Below, in pieces: positions 33,323 to 41,723 of a stretch of 50,741 nt of DNA (positions are counted from its first letter, which is position 1; the number at the start of each line of letters is the position of its first letter). The translations under genes and the position numbers were made by a program. The notes under the pieces were generated by a model. The model was not told the origin of the DNA. It did no database searches and saw only the letters and a list, made by a program, of their open reading frames with translations. The DNA comes from Bacteroidales bacterium. Lineage in GTDB: Bacteria > Bacteroidota > Bacteroidia > Bacteroidales > UBA932. The stretch covers positions 1 to 50,741 of the forward strand of contig JAFUFP010000081.1 of NCBI GenBank assembly GCA_017469845.1, given 5' to 3'.

Positions 33323-33355
33323 TGTAATGGCGCCGCTTCCTTTTCCTCTTTATTC
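33323..33355 (+). promoter_or_regulatory. Island promoter motif 9
   Basis: TGTAAT (33323-33328), 21 nt, TTATTC (33350-33355, one change). ATG of the LRR gene 64 nt on. Confidence 0.68.
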
Positions 33356-33419
33356 CCGGAGAGGTCCACGGGGGCCGATCCGTTGACGAAGTCCAACAAC
33401 AGTAAAACTGCTTCAAGAA

Positions 33420-34499
33420 ATGAAAAACAATTGCACCCTCTCAGACGGAATTCTCACTTTCCGCGATGGCGTCACCGTGGCGCTGGTCGACATTATCCAC
33501 TACCTTGGCGAAGTCAGGGAGATCATCCTTCCCGAAGGTATGAAGACCATTCCTGACGGGGCCTTCTCCTTCTTTGGAAATCTTAGCCGTGTCTCACTTC
33601 CCGAATCCCTCGAGGAAATCGGTGAGGGTGCCTTCGAATGCTGCTCTTCTCTGAAGCATCTTTTCATCCCCAAAAATGTCAAGAAGATCGGAGAAGGCGC
33701 CTTCAATTTCTGCTCCTCACTCGAGAAGATTGAAGTGGCGAAAGGAAACAAAACCTTCACTTCAGAAGGCAACTGCCTCCTTTCCGCCGACGGAAAGACC
33801 CTCATCCGCGGATGCCGCTCTTCCGTCATCCCTTCTTCGGTCAAGGTGATCGGAGAAAGCGCTTTCCAATCAAGTTCTCTTGAAGGGGAGTTCGTGATTC
33901 CCGGGACTGTCACCTCCATCGGTACATTTGCGTTCGCTGATAACCCTTTCCTTACCGTAATACGCATACCCAAGAGCGTAAAATCCATAGGCATCGGCGT
34001 GTTCCACGGCTGCCTCCGTCTGGAAGGATTCTCCCTGGAGGAAGGGAACCTCTACTACAAGGTCGAAGGAGACTGCCTCATTTCGAAAAAGGACTCCACT
34101 GTCATCGCCGGATGCCGCAATTCAGTTATTCCCGTAGGCGTCAAGCATATAGGTGACTCCGCTTTTGGAGACTTGATCCTCATCGAGTCCCCGGTACTGC
34201 CCGAAGGACTGGAGACTATCGGAGATTTCGCGTTCGCCGGATGCCTCAATCTCGGAACCATGCGCTTCCCCTCTTCGCTGAAAAAGATCGGAGAGTGGGC
34301 CATCTACAGAAGTGACATCAAGGAAGCCGTTTTCGAGGGTGGGGAAACCGAGGTCGGCAAATACGCGTTCTACTGGTGCCGCTACCTTTTCTCCGTCACC
34401 TGCCCTTCTTCCGTGAAGGTCTCTCCCTCCGCATTCGAGCTGTGCAAGTCTCTTGTCCATAGTCCGGCGGTAACTGAAGCTGAAACTGAAGAGGAATAG
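33420..34499 (+). CDS. BspA-type leucine-rich repeat protein, no signal peptide
   Basis: 359 residues, about 12 LRR_5 repeats (LPEGMKTIPDGAFSFFGNL, IPKNVKKIGEGAFNFCSSL) with inserts SEGNCLLSADGKTLIRGC and VEGDCLISKKDSTVIAGC nearly the same as in the 25195 protein. Acidic tail. Cytoplasmic by sequence. Stands alone, divergent from the TIR operon, under motif 9, and ends at a strong terminator. Confidence 0.78.
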   Translation: MKNNCTLSDGILTFRDGVTVALVDIIHYLGEVREIILPEGMKTIPDGAFSFFGNLSRVSLPESLEEIGEGAFECCSSLKHLFIPKNVKKIGEGAFNFCSSLEKIEVAKGNKTFTSEGNCLLSADGKTLIRGCRSSVIPSSVKVIGESAFQSSSLEGEFVIPGTVTSIGTFAFADNPFLTVIRIPKSVKSIGIGVFHGCLRLEGFSLEEGNLYYKVEGDCLISKKDSTVIAGCRNSVIPVGVKHIGDSAFGDLILIESPVLPEGLETIGDFAFAGCLNLGTMRFPSSLKKIGEWAIYRSDIKEAVFEGGETEVGKYAFYWCRYLFSVTCPSSVKVSPSAFELCKSLVHSPAVTEAETEEE

Positions 34500-34537
34500 A
34501 AAACTTCCACGAAGGACATTGGCGCCGAGCCCAATGA

Positions 34538-34575
34538 CGATGCCCCGTCGGGAACTGTTTCCTGGCGGGGCATCG
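34538..34575. terminator. Terminator between convergent genes
   Basis: 10-bp perfect stem CGATGCCCCG (34538-34547) with CGGGGCATCG (34566-34575), then TTCGATTTTAG. Serves the LRR gene and possibly the convergent YpsA-like gene. Confidence 0.75.
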
Positions 34576-34592
34576 CTTCGATTTTAGACTTG

Positions 34593-35504
34593 TCAATTGG
34601 ACCTTAACTTCCTGCGGGCGTTTATATGCATGATCTTGAGGTCGATTGCGCTTCTGATCTCGTCGAGGGGGTATCTGGCGGCATCACTCATCCGATTATA
34701 TGCGAAGAATCCTTTCCTGTCCTCCCTTAAAAAACGGTCATAGTCGATGCCGTCCTTTTTGAACCTGTCCTTGAATTCCTCCCTTCCTTCGTGGTCGATG
34801 CCGTTTTCGTCCCTCCAGCGGAAGCCTTTCGGGGCCAGGACGCGGCATTTCAGGCTCAGCCTCATGGCCGAGAGAATGCCGGCTTCCTCCGCCCCGGTCT
34901 GTCCTCCGGACCTCACCTCCTCAATATTGACACCTTCGTAAGGACACTTCTTCAGCACACTCTCTATGAGTACTGACAAAGTATCCGTATCCCATCCGTG
35001 GGCAAGAAGGGTTTTGATGTCGTTTCCGGTTATGTTGAGACGGATGCCGTCATTTTCGTAATTGGGGTTCCTTTTGATGGACGTAATGATTGAAGCGGCA
35101 GCCGCATCAAGTCCGGCCTCATCCAGGACCGCCAGGAGCAGCTCTTCCGTCAGTTGGCACGGGATGAATCTGTCTCTGGCCGCCTTTTTGGCCGTGATTT
35201 CCCCGGGAGAAGTGAGATCTGCCGCGAAAGCAAGTGTGATGTCCGACCAAAAGGCGTTCAGCCAAGTACTGTGGCCATAGTCTGGCGACGTGTCCTCGAT
35301 GAATATGGGCACGGTCCATCCGACCCACTTTCTGCACTTGTAGGGCGAAAGGATCTCCTCTTCCTTCCGAAGGAAATCATCGTACAGGATTTTCAAGTAA
35401 CCCTCTTTCGCCTTAAGAGCATCGAGGGATTCTTCAGGTTCTTTTTTGAGACGGTCCCCGTCATAGAGCAACTCGCGGGGTGTTGAGAAAAGAAGTTTCA
35501 TCAT
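34593..35504 (-). CDS. YpsA/SLOG-like (putative molybdenum-carrier-type) protein
   Basis: 303 residues. The C-terminal half carries VRSGGQTGAEEAGILSAM and CRVLAPKGFRWRDENG, the glycine-rich phosphate-binding signature of the cytoplasmic YpsA/SLOG superfamily, whose members bind nucleotides or NAD-derived ligands in several bacterial conflict systems. The N-terminal half (about 1-195) is unassigned. Placement next to TIR proteins is suggestive, since TIR enzymes make NAD-derived signals. Monocistronic. Superfamily call moderate. Confidence 0.65.
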   Translation of the reverse strand: MMKLLFSTPRELLYDGDRLKKEPEESLDALKAKEGYLKILYDDFLRKEEEILSPYKCRKWVGWTVPIFIEDTSPDYGHSTWLNAFWSDITLAFAADLTSPGEITAKKAARDRFIPCQLTEELLLAVLDEAGLDAAAASIITSIKRNPNYENDGIRLNITGNDIKTLLAHGWDTDTLSVLIESVLKKCPYEGVNIEEVRSGGQTGAEEAGILSAMRLSLKCRVLAPKGFRWRDENGIDHEGREEFKDRFKKDGIDYDRFLREDRKGFFAYNRMSDAARYPLDEIRSAIDLKIMHINARRKLRSN

Positions 35505-35646
35505 GATGCGTTATGTTTCCTGCTGTTGAAAGTCAGCATCCATAAGAACAGGCGATAGTATATACTCGAAAGACAGCTATTTATTTTGGAATGGGCAGCT
35601 TTTTCCCGCTTCTTGTAATCGGTGCGGTCCGTGATTGTTCCGTTTC

Positions 35647-35660
35647 CCGCAAAATCGGTA
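35647..35660. repeat. 14-bp direct repeat, copy 1
   Basis: CCGCAAAATCGGTA, identical to 36100-36113. The pair brackets the TIGR04076 gene at about 450-bp distance. Confidence 0.5.
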
Positions 35661-35736
35661 GCATTTCCTCCGGTGATGGTTGTTTCTTGAGGACGACAAT
35701 GGCTATCTTAGCGGCTGTCAACACTAAAAGCGGAAT

Positions 35737-36075
35737 ATGAAAGTAGTCAAAATCACCGTCGAGGACGTCACGATACGTGAGGATCTCGTAGCCAAGTACG
35801 GAAATCCATCTCTCAAGCCCTGCGGCATCCTCAAAAAAGGCCAGGTCTTCTATGCCACCAACACCTGTCCCAAGGGCATGTGCGACGCAGCATGGAGGAC
35901 GATCAACCAGTACGTCTTCGCCCTTTCCAGCGGAGTCAGGAAATTCTACGGAGATGACTGGACCCTTGATGACGGGGTCGCCATCACCTGCTGCAATGAC
36001 GGGTTCCGGCCGGTTTTCTTCAAGTTGGAAGTGACCGACGAGGAAGCGGGCCCTTTCTTCGGGAAGGAAGCGTGA
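35737..36075 (+). CDS. TIGR04076-family protein
   Basis: 112 residues, full family length. Family hallmark: PKGMCDAAWRTI and the cysteine-rich C-terminal part (ITCCNDGFRPVFFKLE). Function of the family is unknown; the conserved cysteines hint at metal or redox binding. A -7-like TATCTTAG lies upstream near 35704. Stands alone and is bracketed by a 14-bp direct repeat. The longer frame on the opposite strand here is a shadow. Confidence 0.78.
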   Translation: MKVVKITVEDVTIREDLVAKYGNPSLKPCGILKKGQVFYATNTCPKGMCDAAWRTINQYVFALSSGVRKFYGDDWTLDDGVAITCCNDGFRPVFFKLEVTDEEAGPFFGKEA

Positions 36076-36099
36076 TTGCGGACAAATTGAGATTATAAA

Positions 36100-36113
36100 C
36101 CGCAAAATCGGTA
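36100..36113. repeat. 14-bp direct repeat, copy 2
   Basis: CCGCAAAATCGGTA, identical to 35647-35660. Confidence 0.5.
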
Positions 36114-36135
36114 AGTACTACAACCGGAACAGAAG

Positions 36136-36143
36136 TAACTTTG
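36136..36143 (+). promoter_or_regulatory. -7 box of the hydrolase operon
   Basis: TAACTTTG matches TAnnTTTG, 22 nt before the ATG. The -33 region is poor. Confidence 0.55.
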
Positions 36144-36165
36144 CAAAGTAAATGAAGTTGCTGAA

Positions 36166-37269
36166 ATGAGAAAAACAATCAAATCCGCGATTCTGGTATC
36201 GGTGATGGCCCTCGGGGCCGCATCGGTGCAGTCTTGCTTCAACAGAACACAGAACGAAAACGATATGCAGACACTATCTCTTACCAAGGAATGGGACAAG
36301 GTGTTCCCTCTCTCCGACAAGGTTGACCACTCGAAGGTCACATTCACCAACCGTTACGGCATAACCCTCGCCGCCGACATGTACGTCCCCAAAGGAGCTT
36401 CCGCTCCCCTTCCGGCCCTTGCCGTAAGCGGTCCCTTCGGAGCCGTCAAGGAGCAGTCCTCAGGACTTTATGCCCAGCATATGGCCGAGAGGGGCTTCCT
36501 TACCGTCGCCTTCGACCCCTCCTTCACCGGAGAATCAGCAGGAGAGCCCAGAAGGATGGCTTCACCCGACATCAACACGGAGGATTTCCTCGCCGCGGTT
36601 GACTTCCTTTCCACCTGTGAAAAAGTCGATCCCGAGCGCATCGGCATCATCGGAATCTGCGGATTCGGAGGAATGGCCGTGAACGCCGCCGCCATCGATC
36701 CCAGGATCAAGGCGACTTTCGCTTCCACCATGTACGACATGAGCAAAGTCAATGTCGAGGGGTATTTCGAGAGTGAGAACACTCCCGGGCAGAGGATGGA
36801 GAAACGCCGCGCATTGGCCGCACAGCGCACCGAGGACTTCAGGAGCGGAACTTACAAGAGGGCCGGTGGAGTCGTCGATCCCCTACCCGAGGACGCACCA
36901 TGGTTCGTCAAGGACTATCATTCATACTACAAGACCCCGAGGGGTTACCACGAGCGTAGCGGAAACTCCAACGACGGATGGAACGTCATCGGTTGCCAGA
37001 GCTTCCTCAACCAGCCACTCCTGTGCTGGGCACATGAGATCGAGTCACCGGTACTCCTCATCCACGGTGAAAGGGCTCACAGCCGCTATTTCAGCGAGTA
37101 CGCCTTCGAGAGGATGACCGGAAAGAAGGTCGTCGGACAGAGCGCGAAGGAGGGCAACAAGGAGCTCCTCATCATCCCGGGAGCATCCCACGTCGACCTC
37201 TACGACGACGTTGCGGGAGTCATCCCCTACGACAGGATCGAGTCTTTCTTCAAGGAGGCCCTCAAATAG
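36166..37269 (+). CDS. Alpha/beta-hydrolase lipoprotein (dienelactone-hydrolase-like, Cys nucleophile)
   Basis: 367 residues. Lipoprotein signal: hydrophobic segment ending GAASVQSC. The fold carries GICGFGG, where Cys takes the place of the usual nucleophile Ser, as in dienelactone hydrolases and the YcjY branch. The His lies in IPGASHVDLYDD near the end. Probably a periplasmic or surface esterase/lactonase. The operon with a cyclophilin-like lipoprotein (3-nt gap) and a carboxymuconolactone decarboxylase-cupin protein fits a small detoxification or aromatic/lactone utilisation unit; substrate unknown. Confidence 0.82.
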   Translation: MRKTIKSAILVSVMALGAASVQSCFNRTQNENDMQTLSLTKEWDKVFPLSDKVDHSKVTFTNRYGITLAADMYVPKGASAPLPALAVSGPFGAVKEQSSGLYAQHMAERGFLTVAFDPSFTGESAGEPRRMASPDINTEDFLAAVDFLSTCEKVDPERIGIIGICGFGGMAVNAAAIDPRIKATFASTMYDMSKVNVEGYFESENTPGQRMEKRRALAAQRTEDFRSGTYKRAGGVVDPLPEDAPWFVKDYHSYYKTPRGYHERSGNSNDGWNVIGCQSFLNQPLLCWAHEIESPVLLIHGERAHSRYFSEYAFERMTGKKVVGQSAKEGNKELLIIPGASHVDLYDDVAGVIPYDRIESFFKEALK

Positions 37270-37272
37270 AAG

Positions 37273-37761
37273 ATGATGAAGTTATTGACGATATTGGCGG
37301 TCCTTCCCCTTCTGTCCTGCAGCCCGGTTCCCGCTGAGAATCCCGTTGAAGAGGAGCCCGTGCAGGAGGAACAGACCACCGGAAAAGCATCCGATATGGG
37401 AAAACTGCTCATCTCAAACGGAAAGGAGACCCTTTCCGCCACATTCGAGGACAATTCCTCGGCGAAGGCTTTCGCCGAGCGTCTCGCCAAAGGGCCCGTC
37501 ACCGTCGACATGAGTGATTACGGCGCCTTTGAAAAGGTGGGTTCACTCGGGTTCTCTCTTCCGAGAAACGACAAAAGGATAACCACGAAGCCCGGTGACG
37601 TCATCCTCTATCAGGGGAACCAGATCACCATCTATTACGACACCAACACGTGGAGCTTCACGCTGATGGCGAAGATCGACGGAGCTGACAAACGTAAGCT
37701 CCTGTCTTTCCTCGGTGAAGGGGACGTCAAGATCACCTTCTCCCTTTCTTCGGAGGACTGA
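37273..37761 (+). CDS. Cyclophilin-like lipoprotein
   Basis: 162 residues. Lipobox LPLLSC at residue 16, acidic Pro/Glu linker, then a cyclophilin-like beta barrel (KLLISNGKETLSATFEDNSSA, PGDVILYQGNQITIYYDTNTWSFT). This compact cyclophilin-like family is frequent beside flavin- and hydrolase-type genes in Bacteroidota; the peptidyl-prolyl isomerase residues are not evident. Second gene of the operon. Confidence 0.75.
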   Translation: MMKLLTILAVLPLLSCSPVPAENPVEEEPVQEEQTTGKASDMGKLLISNGKETLSATFEDNSSAKAFAERLAKGPVTVDMSDYGAFEKVGSLGFSLPRNDKRITTKPGDVILYQGNQITIYYDTNTWSFTLMAKIDGADKRKLLSFLGEGDVKITFSLSSED

Positions 37762-37790
37762 CGCCCTTCAAGCAAAAAGACAACAGAAAA

Positions 37791-38882
37791 ATGAAAAAGA
37801 CAATCATAGCGGCCATTGTGGCCCTCGTTTCGGTCACGTTCCCGCTATTTTCACAAAACGGAAACACAATGACCCAAAGACACCGCTCCCTCTCCCTCAT
37901 AGCGGCCTACGAAGCCAAGGGGGATCTTGATGGACTGAAAACCGCCCTATCTGAAGGACTTGACGCGGGGCTCAGCGTAAGTGAAGCCAAGGAAGCCCTT
38001 TCGCACCTTTACGCTTATACGGGATTCCCGAGGTCGCTCAACGCCCTGGGTGTTCTCCAGAACCTTCTTTCGGAGCGTAAGGCCGAGGGAATAGTCGACA
38101 ATCCCGGCAAGGAGGCTGATCCCCTTCCCGAGGATTACGACGCGCTGAAAGTGGGTACCGAAGTTCAGACCCGTCTTGTCGGCGGACAGCCCTTCAACTA
38201 CACTTTCGCCCCGGCGACTGATTATTACCTGAAGGCGCATCTTTTCGGTGACATCTTCGCGAGGAACAACCTCTCGTTCTCAGACCGCGAAGTGGTCACG
38301 GTGAGCGCGATATCCTGCCTTCCCGGATGCGATCCCCAGCTTCGCTCGCACGTTTCCGGCGCAAGGAACATGGGCGTTCCGGACGAGACCCTGAAAGAGA
38401 TTCCAGCCATCCTGGAGGAAAGGGTAGGCATGGAGGAAGCGGAACGTCTCCGCTCAGCCCTCGCCGCCGTATTCTCCGAGGAGCATTCCCCCGTCCGGAC
38501 GGTGGACTTTTCGCTCTGGCCCAAGGGTGAACCGAATCCCTACGGAGCCTTCTTCGTGGGTCAGAGTTATCTCGCTTCGATGGGAGGAGGCCTCATGAAC
38601 GTGACGTTCGAGCCCGGATGCCGCAACAACTGGCACATCCACCACGGACAGGTGCAGGTGCTTGTATGCGTGGCCGGAAGGGGTTGGTACCAGGAATGGG
38701 GAAAGCCCGCCGTACAGATGGTCCCCGGAACCGTGATAGCGATACCCGAAGGGGTCAAGCATTGGCACGGAGCGGCCGCCGACAGCTGGTTCCAGCATCT
38801 TACTTATCATACGGATGTAAAGGAAGGCGCTTCGAACGAGTGGCTCGAAAAGGTGGACGACGCCCACTACAATAGCCTGTAG
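37791..38882 (+). CDS. Secreted carboxymuconolactone decarboxylase - cupin fusion
   Basis: 363 residues, signal peptide MKKTIIAAIVALVSVTFPLFSQ. Carboxymuconolactone decarboxylase/AhpD-like domain (about 120-215: FGDIFARNNLSFSDREVVTVS, PQLRSHVSGARNMG, with Cys and His residues). A cupin follows (about 265-345) with metal ligands in NNWHIHHGQVQVLVC and IPEGVKHWHGA. Known fusions of this kind act in lactone or quinone chemistry; here exported. Last gene of the operon; 29 nt after the lipoprotein gene. Confidence 0.83.
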   Translation: MKKTIIAAIVALVSVTFPLFSQNGNTMTQRHRSLSLIAAYEAKGDLDGLKTALSEGLDAGLSVSEAKEALSHLYAYTGFPRSLNALGVLQNLLSERKAEGIVDNPGKEADPLPEDYDALKVGTEVQTRLVGGQPFNYTFAPATDYYLKAHLFGDIFARNNLSFSDREVVTVSAISCLPGCDPQLRSHVSGARNMGVPDETLKEIPAILEERVGMEEAERLRSALAAVFSEEHSPVRTVDFSLWPKGEPNPYGAFFVGQSYLASMGGGLMNVTFEPGCRNNWHIHHGQVQVLVCVAGRGWYQEWGKPAVQMVPGTVIAIPEGVKHWHGAAADSWFQHLTYHTDVKEGASNEWLEKVDDAHYNSL

Positions 38883-38888
38883 GCAAAC

Positions 38889-39647
38889 TTACTGCTCAGG
38901 AAAATCCTGCCGGGAAGGTCTCTCTACCGAGACGTGAAAGTCGATGGAAGCCTTTCCGGCTTGGCTTATCTGGAACTTCCGGTCGATCCGGTACAGACGG
39001 CCGTCCTTCCTGAAAAGCGCTCCGGTTTGCTTGAAGTGGAAATCCACTCCCGCTTCGATGCACTGGCGCCTTATGTCAAGGACCCAGGAGTAGTCGCACA
39101 CTCTGGCCTCGGGGCCGGACTCCCCTCCCACGGTTATCTCCCCGCACCATGAGGGTGACAGCTCCCCGCGGAAGTCGATCTTCCCTAGAAGTGGCTCGCA
39201 GATGATTTCCTTGTGGAGGGCGGGGATGTCCCTGAAAACGGGAAGCCTTCTGTCCGCCATCAGCTGGTTTTCCATGGTGCAGCAGAGCGTGACATTGGGG
39301 TATCCTTCTCCCCAATCCGACGGAATGCACTGGAGGATCCTTTCGGGGCGCTTCGTCACCATGAAAAAATGAAGATCCTTCCGAAGGCGTATCATCTTCC
39401 AGGCTTCTTCCCTCCAGGGATCCGCTTCCTCTATGAAGAAATCCGAAGTGAAGCAGGTGAATACGGTCGACCCCGGCGGGATTTTCCACTGTCCGGATCT
39501 GGACTTGGAGAGCGGAAGACGGAACGAGAGGGTCTTGTGCACAACGGTGGAATCCACGCCAACCGAGGAATCCCTCCGGTAGACGTAGCAGTGACGGCAT
39601 CCTTCACTGACTTTGTGGCATCCGTGCCACAGGTTCCACATGTACAT
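38889..39647 (-). CDS. DUF5131 (phage Gp37/Gp68-type) family protein
   Basis: 252 residues from the ATG at 39647. An ATG at 39701 lies upstream of the -7 box at 39673-39680 and is unlikely; a second in-frame ATG is two codons on. Cys motif C-x6-C-x2-C (CHKVSEGCRHCYVYRR) near the N terminus, then FTCFTSDFFIEEADPW, MVTKRPERI, and GGESGPEARVCDYSWV, all family hallmarks. It is related in layout to radical SAM-type proteins and often phage-borne; function not established. Confidence 0.8.
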   Translation of the reverse strand: MYMWNLWHGCHKVSEGCRHCYVYRRDSSVGVDSTVVHKTLSFRLPLSKSRSGQWKIPPGSTVFTCFTSDFFIEEADPWREEAWKMIRLRKDLHFFMVTKRPERILQCIPSDWGEGYPNVTLCCTMENQLMADRRLPVFRDIPALHKEIICEPLLGKIDFRGELSPSWCGEITVGGESGPEARVCDYSWVLDIRRQCIEAGVDFHFKQTGALFRKDGRLYRIDRKFQISQAGKASIDFHVSVERPSRQDFPEQ

Positions 39648-39672
39648 GTCCCGCTTGTGCTGAAATCCTTTG

Positions 39673-39680
39673 CAAAGATA
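39673..39680 (-). promoter_or_regulatory. -7 box of the DUF5131 gene
   Basis: Minus strand TATCTTTG, a perfect TAnnTTTG. It fixes the start codon downstream of 39666. Confidence 0.6.
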
Positions 39681-39700
39681 ATCTTCCCTTCGGGAAAACA

Positions 39701-39731
39701 TTGCATCGGGAGAGGAAAGCGGCTATATTTG
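39701..39731 (+). promoter_or_regulatory. Promoter of the HD-domain/YcxB-like operon
   Basis: -33 TTG (39701-39703), 20 nt, -7 TATATTTG (39724-39731), 23 nt before the ATG. It overlaps the divergent promoter of the DUF5131 gene. Confidence 0.7.
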
Positions 39732-39754
39732 CGATTCAAGTATTATTGGCAACT

Positions 39755-40354
39755 ATGACTCAGAAAGAAAAATTCATAAGCATCCTTGAGGGAATCCGCC
39801 GCCCCGGAATGGACTCCGTCATGGCCGCTCTGGAAAAGAACGGCTTTTTCGAGGCTCCTGCCTCAGCAAAGTTCCACCTCAACCGTGAAGGCGGTCTTCT
39901 GGAGCATTCGCTGAACGTATACGAAGCCGCACTGAAGGTCAAGGAGGACATGGCAACGCTCAATCCCTCCCTCATCGTGCGTCTGCCGGGGGACAGCATA
40001 GCCATAAGCGCCCTTCTTCACGACGTCTGCAAATCCGACATCTACCATAAGGAAATCATGAGCCGCAAAAACGCTGCCGGCAATTGGGAAAAGTACGAGG
40101 GTTACAAGTCCGATTACACGGACTCGTTCCCGATGGGACACGGCGAGAAGTCAGTCATCATGCTCCTTCGGTGGGGCCTTGAGATGACTGACGCCGAAAT
40201 GCTCGCGATACGCTGGCACATGGCTCCTTGGGATCTTCCCTTCCAAAGCGGGGAACACAAGGAGAGCCTCAACGCCGCCAAGTCCCAGTCCCCTCTCGTA
40301 GCCCTCATCCAGATAGCCGACCAGATCGCCACCCACCTCATCGAAACTGAATAG
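39755..40354 (+). CDS. HD-domain phosphohydrolase
   Basis: 199 residues from the ATG at 39755. HD motifs: GGLLEHSLNVYEAA (first His), ALLHDVCKSD (HD), MGHGEKSV and RWHMAPW. HD proteins are metal-dependent phosphohydrolases, often acting on nucleotides. A smaller paralogue lies at 47215-47667. First gene of a two-gene unit. Confidence 0.82.
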   Translation: MTQKEKFISILEGIRRPGMDSVMAALEKNGFFEAPASAKFHLNREGGLLEHSLNVYEAALKVKEDMATLNPSLIVRLPGDSIAISALLHDVCKSDIYHKEIMSRKNAAGNWEKYEGYKSDYTDSFPMGHGEKSVIMLLRWGLEMTDAEMLAIRWHMAPWDLPFQSGEHKESLNAAKSQSPLVALIQIADQIATHLIETE

Positions 40355-40362
40355 ACCGCGCC

Positions 40363-40863
40363 ATGGAAGAACCGCTTTTCTCTGTCAGAACCGTTTGCAC
40401 CAGGGAGGATTACATCCGCTTTTCGAGGTATTTGCTGAGAAAGGTAAGCCTTTTGGGAAAGTCGTATTTCATATTTGCGGCGGTTGTCCTCATTTGGATC
40501 GTCTCCTCGGCATTCTCCGGACAGCGCCTCGCATGGTTGCCTCCCCTTCTGGTACTTCTTTATATATCGTATGCCATGACTCTCGGCGCGGACAGAAGGG
40601 CGGGAAAGGTGTACGACTCGGATCCTTCGCTTTCCGCTCTGAAGGAAGGATGCGATATACGGTTTTTCGAGGAGGAATTGAGTGTGGGGACCACTCTTTC
40701 AGAAGAGGCTTTCTCCTACCGTAAACTTTCCGGAATACACATTACGCCCACGGACATATATCTTCTTCGGGAGAAGAACGTTGGAGTCCTTCTGAGACGG
40801 GGTGACGCGGAGCAGGGTTTGGTGGAGTTCCTGGAAGGTAAGAAGAAGGAATACGGGATATGA
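40363..40863 (+). CDS. YcxB-like membrane protein
   Basis: 166 residues with two membrane helices (SYFIFAAVVLIWIVSSAF and WLPPLLVLLYISYAM, about 33-72). A C-terminal domain with the YcxB pattern follows (GTTLSEEAFSYRKLSGIHITPTDIYLL). Function of the family is unknown. It starts 8 nt after the HD gene. Confidence 0.72.
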   Translation: MEEPLFSVRTVCTREDYIRFSRYLLRKVSLLGKSYFIFAAVVLIWIVSSAFSGQRLAWLPPLLVLLYISYAMTLGADRRAGKVYDSDPSLSALKEGCDIRFFEEELSVGTTLSEEAFSYRKLSGIHITPTDIYLLREKNVGVLLRRGDAEQGLVEFLEGKKKEYGI

Positions 40864-40941
40864 AACTGCTCCACTTATCGGCGGCATGAGAAAAGGACAA
40901 GACCGCTTCGCATCTTCTCGGACTTGTACTTTTACCTTTAA

Positions 40942-41721
40942 TTATCCCAAAACAATATCCTTGTAGTTGTCATACAGATAGATCGGGAAAGCACTCAAAA
41001 TTGGAATCAGACCTTTCGCGCTAACATATTTGGTCCTGATGGCAGTAAACAATTCCAATTGTGAGATTACTATTTTCAGTGATGGTGGTGCATAATCTTC
41101 ATCATGACGGATGAAGCGGACTTTGGAAACATGCTGTTTGATTAATAGCAACCAATTGTTTCTCAACACTTCTTCATTATTACCACCATGTTGCTCGTTA
41201 AAGCAAATAAAAAAATGGTTTTTATACCCATTGAACTCGGCCGCCAGTCTCTTAAATGAATGGCATTTGTCAATAGGGACACAATATGACGAAAAACAAG
41301 GATCTTCCAATTCCTTCGTATGCCAGATTGCCTCAGCCATAGGATAACTGATATACAATTTCCCATTATCTGTTTCGTCACTGAAAAAAGAGAGTAACTC
41401 TTCTATCTCGGAATCCTTCTCTTCAAATGTCAGATTGTTGGGATGATGCAGATCGTAGTCAAAAAAGAGAAAAATTTCAGAGAAAGACGAAGAATCCATT
41501 CCTTCTGTGAAGGGATTATCATCTCTTTTGCGATACAATTCTTTCATCACGTTAACAACATCTCCATATCCATCCAAAGACTTCATCCGATCGTATAATG
41601 AATAGATGTTGCAGTCAAATGTTTGAATGATTCTTTCTTCCGGACTGGATGGGAACAAACGTTCCATCGACCGGAAGATCTCATCTTCAGGATTTCTCCC
41701 CTCAAAAATAAACAGCTTCAT
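40942..41721 (-). CDS. Toprim-like nuclease subunit of an ATPase-linked defence pair
   Basis: 259 residues. Toprim residues are visible: Glu7 in LFIFEGRNPEDE, and Asp88/Asp90 in FLFFDYDLHH. The rest (YPMAEAIWH, FKRLAAEFNGYKNHFF) resembles nuclease subunits found beside AAA15-type ATPases in PARIS, AbiL and RloA/RloB-type phage-defence systems. It begins 2 nt after the ATPase gene. Base composition is clearly richer in A+T than the neighbours, a sign of transfer. I cannot decide between those system types. Confidence 0.68.
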   Translation of the reverse strand: MKLFIFEGRNPEDEIFRSMERLFPSSPEERIIQTFDCNIYSLYDRMKSLDGYGDVVNVMKELYRKRDDNPFTEGMDSSSFSEIFLFFDYDLHHPNNLTFEEKDSEIEELLSFFSDETDNGKLYISYPMAEAIWHTKELEDPCFSSYCVPIDKCHSFKRLAAEFNGYKNHFFICFNEQHGGNNEEVLRNNWLLLIKQHVSKVRFIRHDEDYAPPSLKIVISQLELFTAIRTKYVSAKGLIPILSAFPIYLYDNYKDIVLG

Positions 41722-41723
41722 AG

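Noticed and set aside
25195..34499. CRISPR-like or tandem DNA repeats in the LRR genes
   Set aside because: The periodicity is protein-level LRR repetition; DNA units are not identical and there are no spacers.
35581..36105. 174-codon minus-strand frame
   Set aside because: Opposite the TIGR04076 gene, which has clear family motifs.
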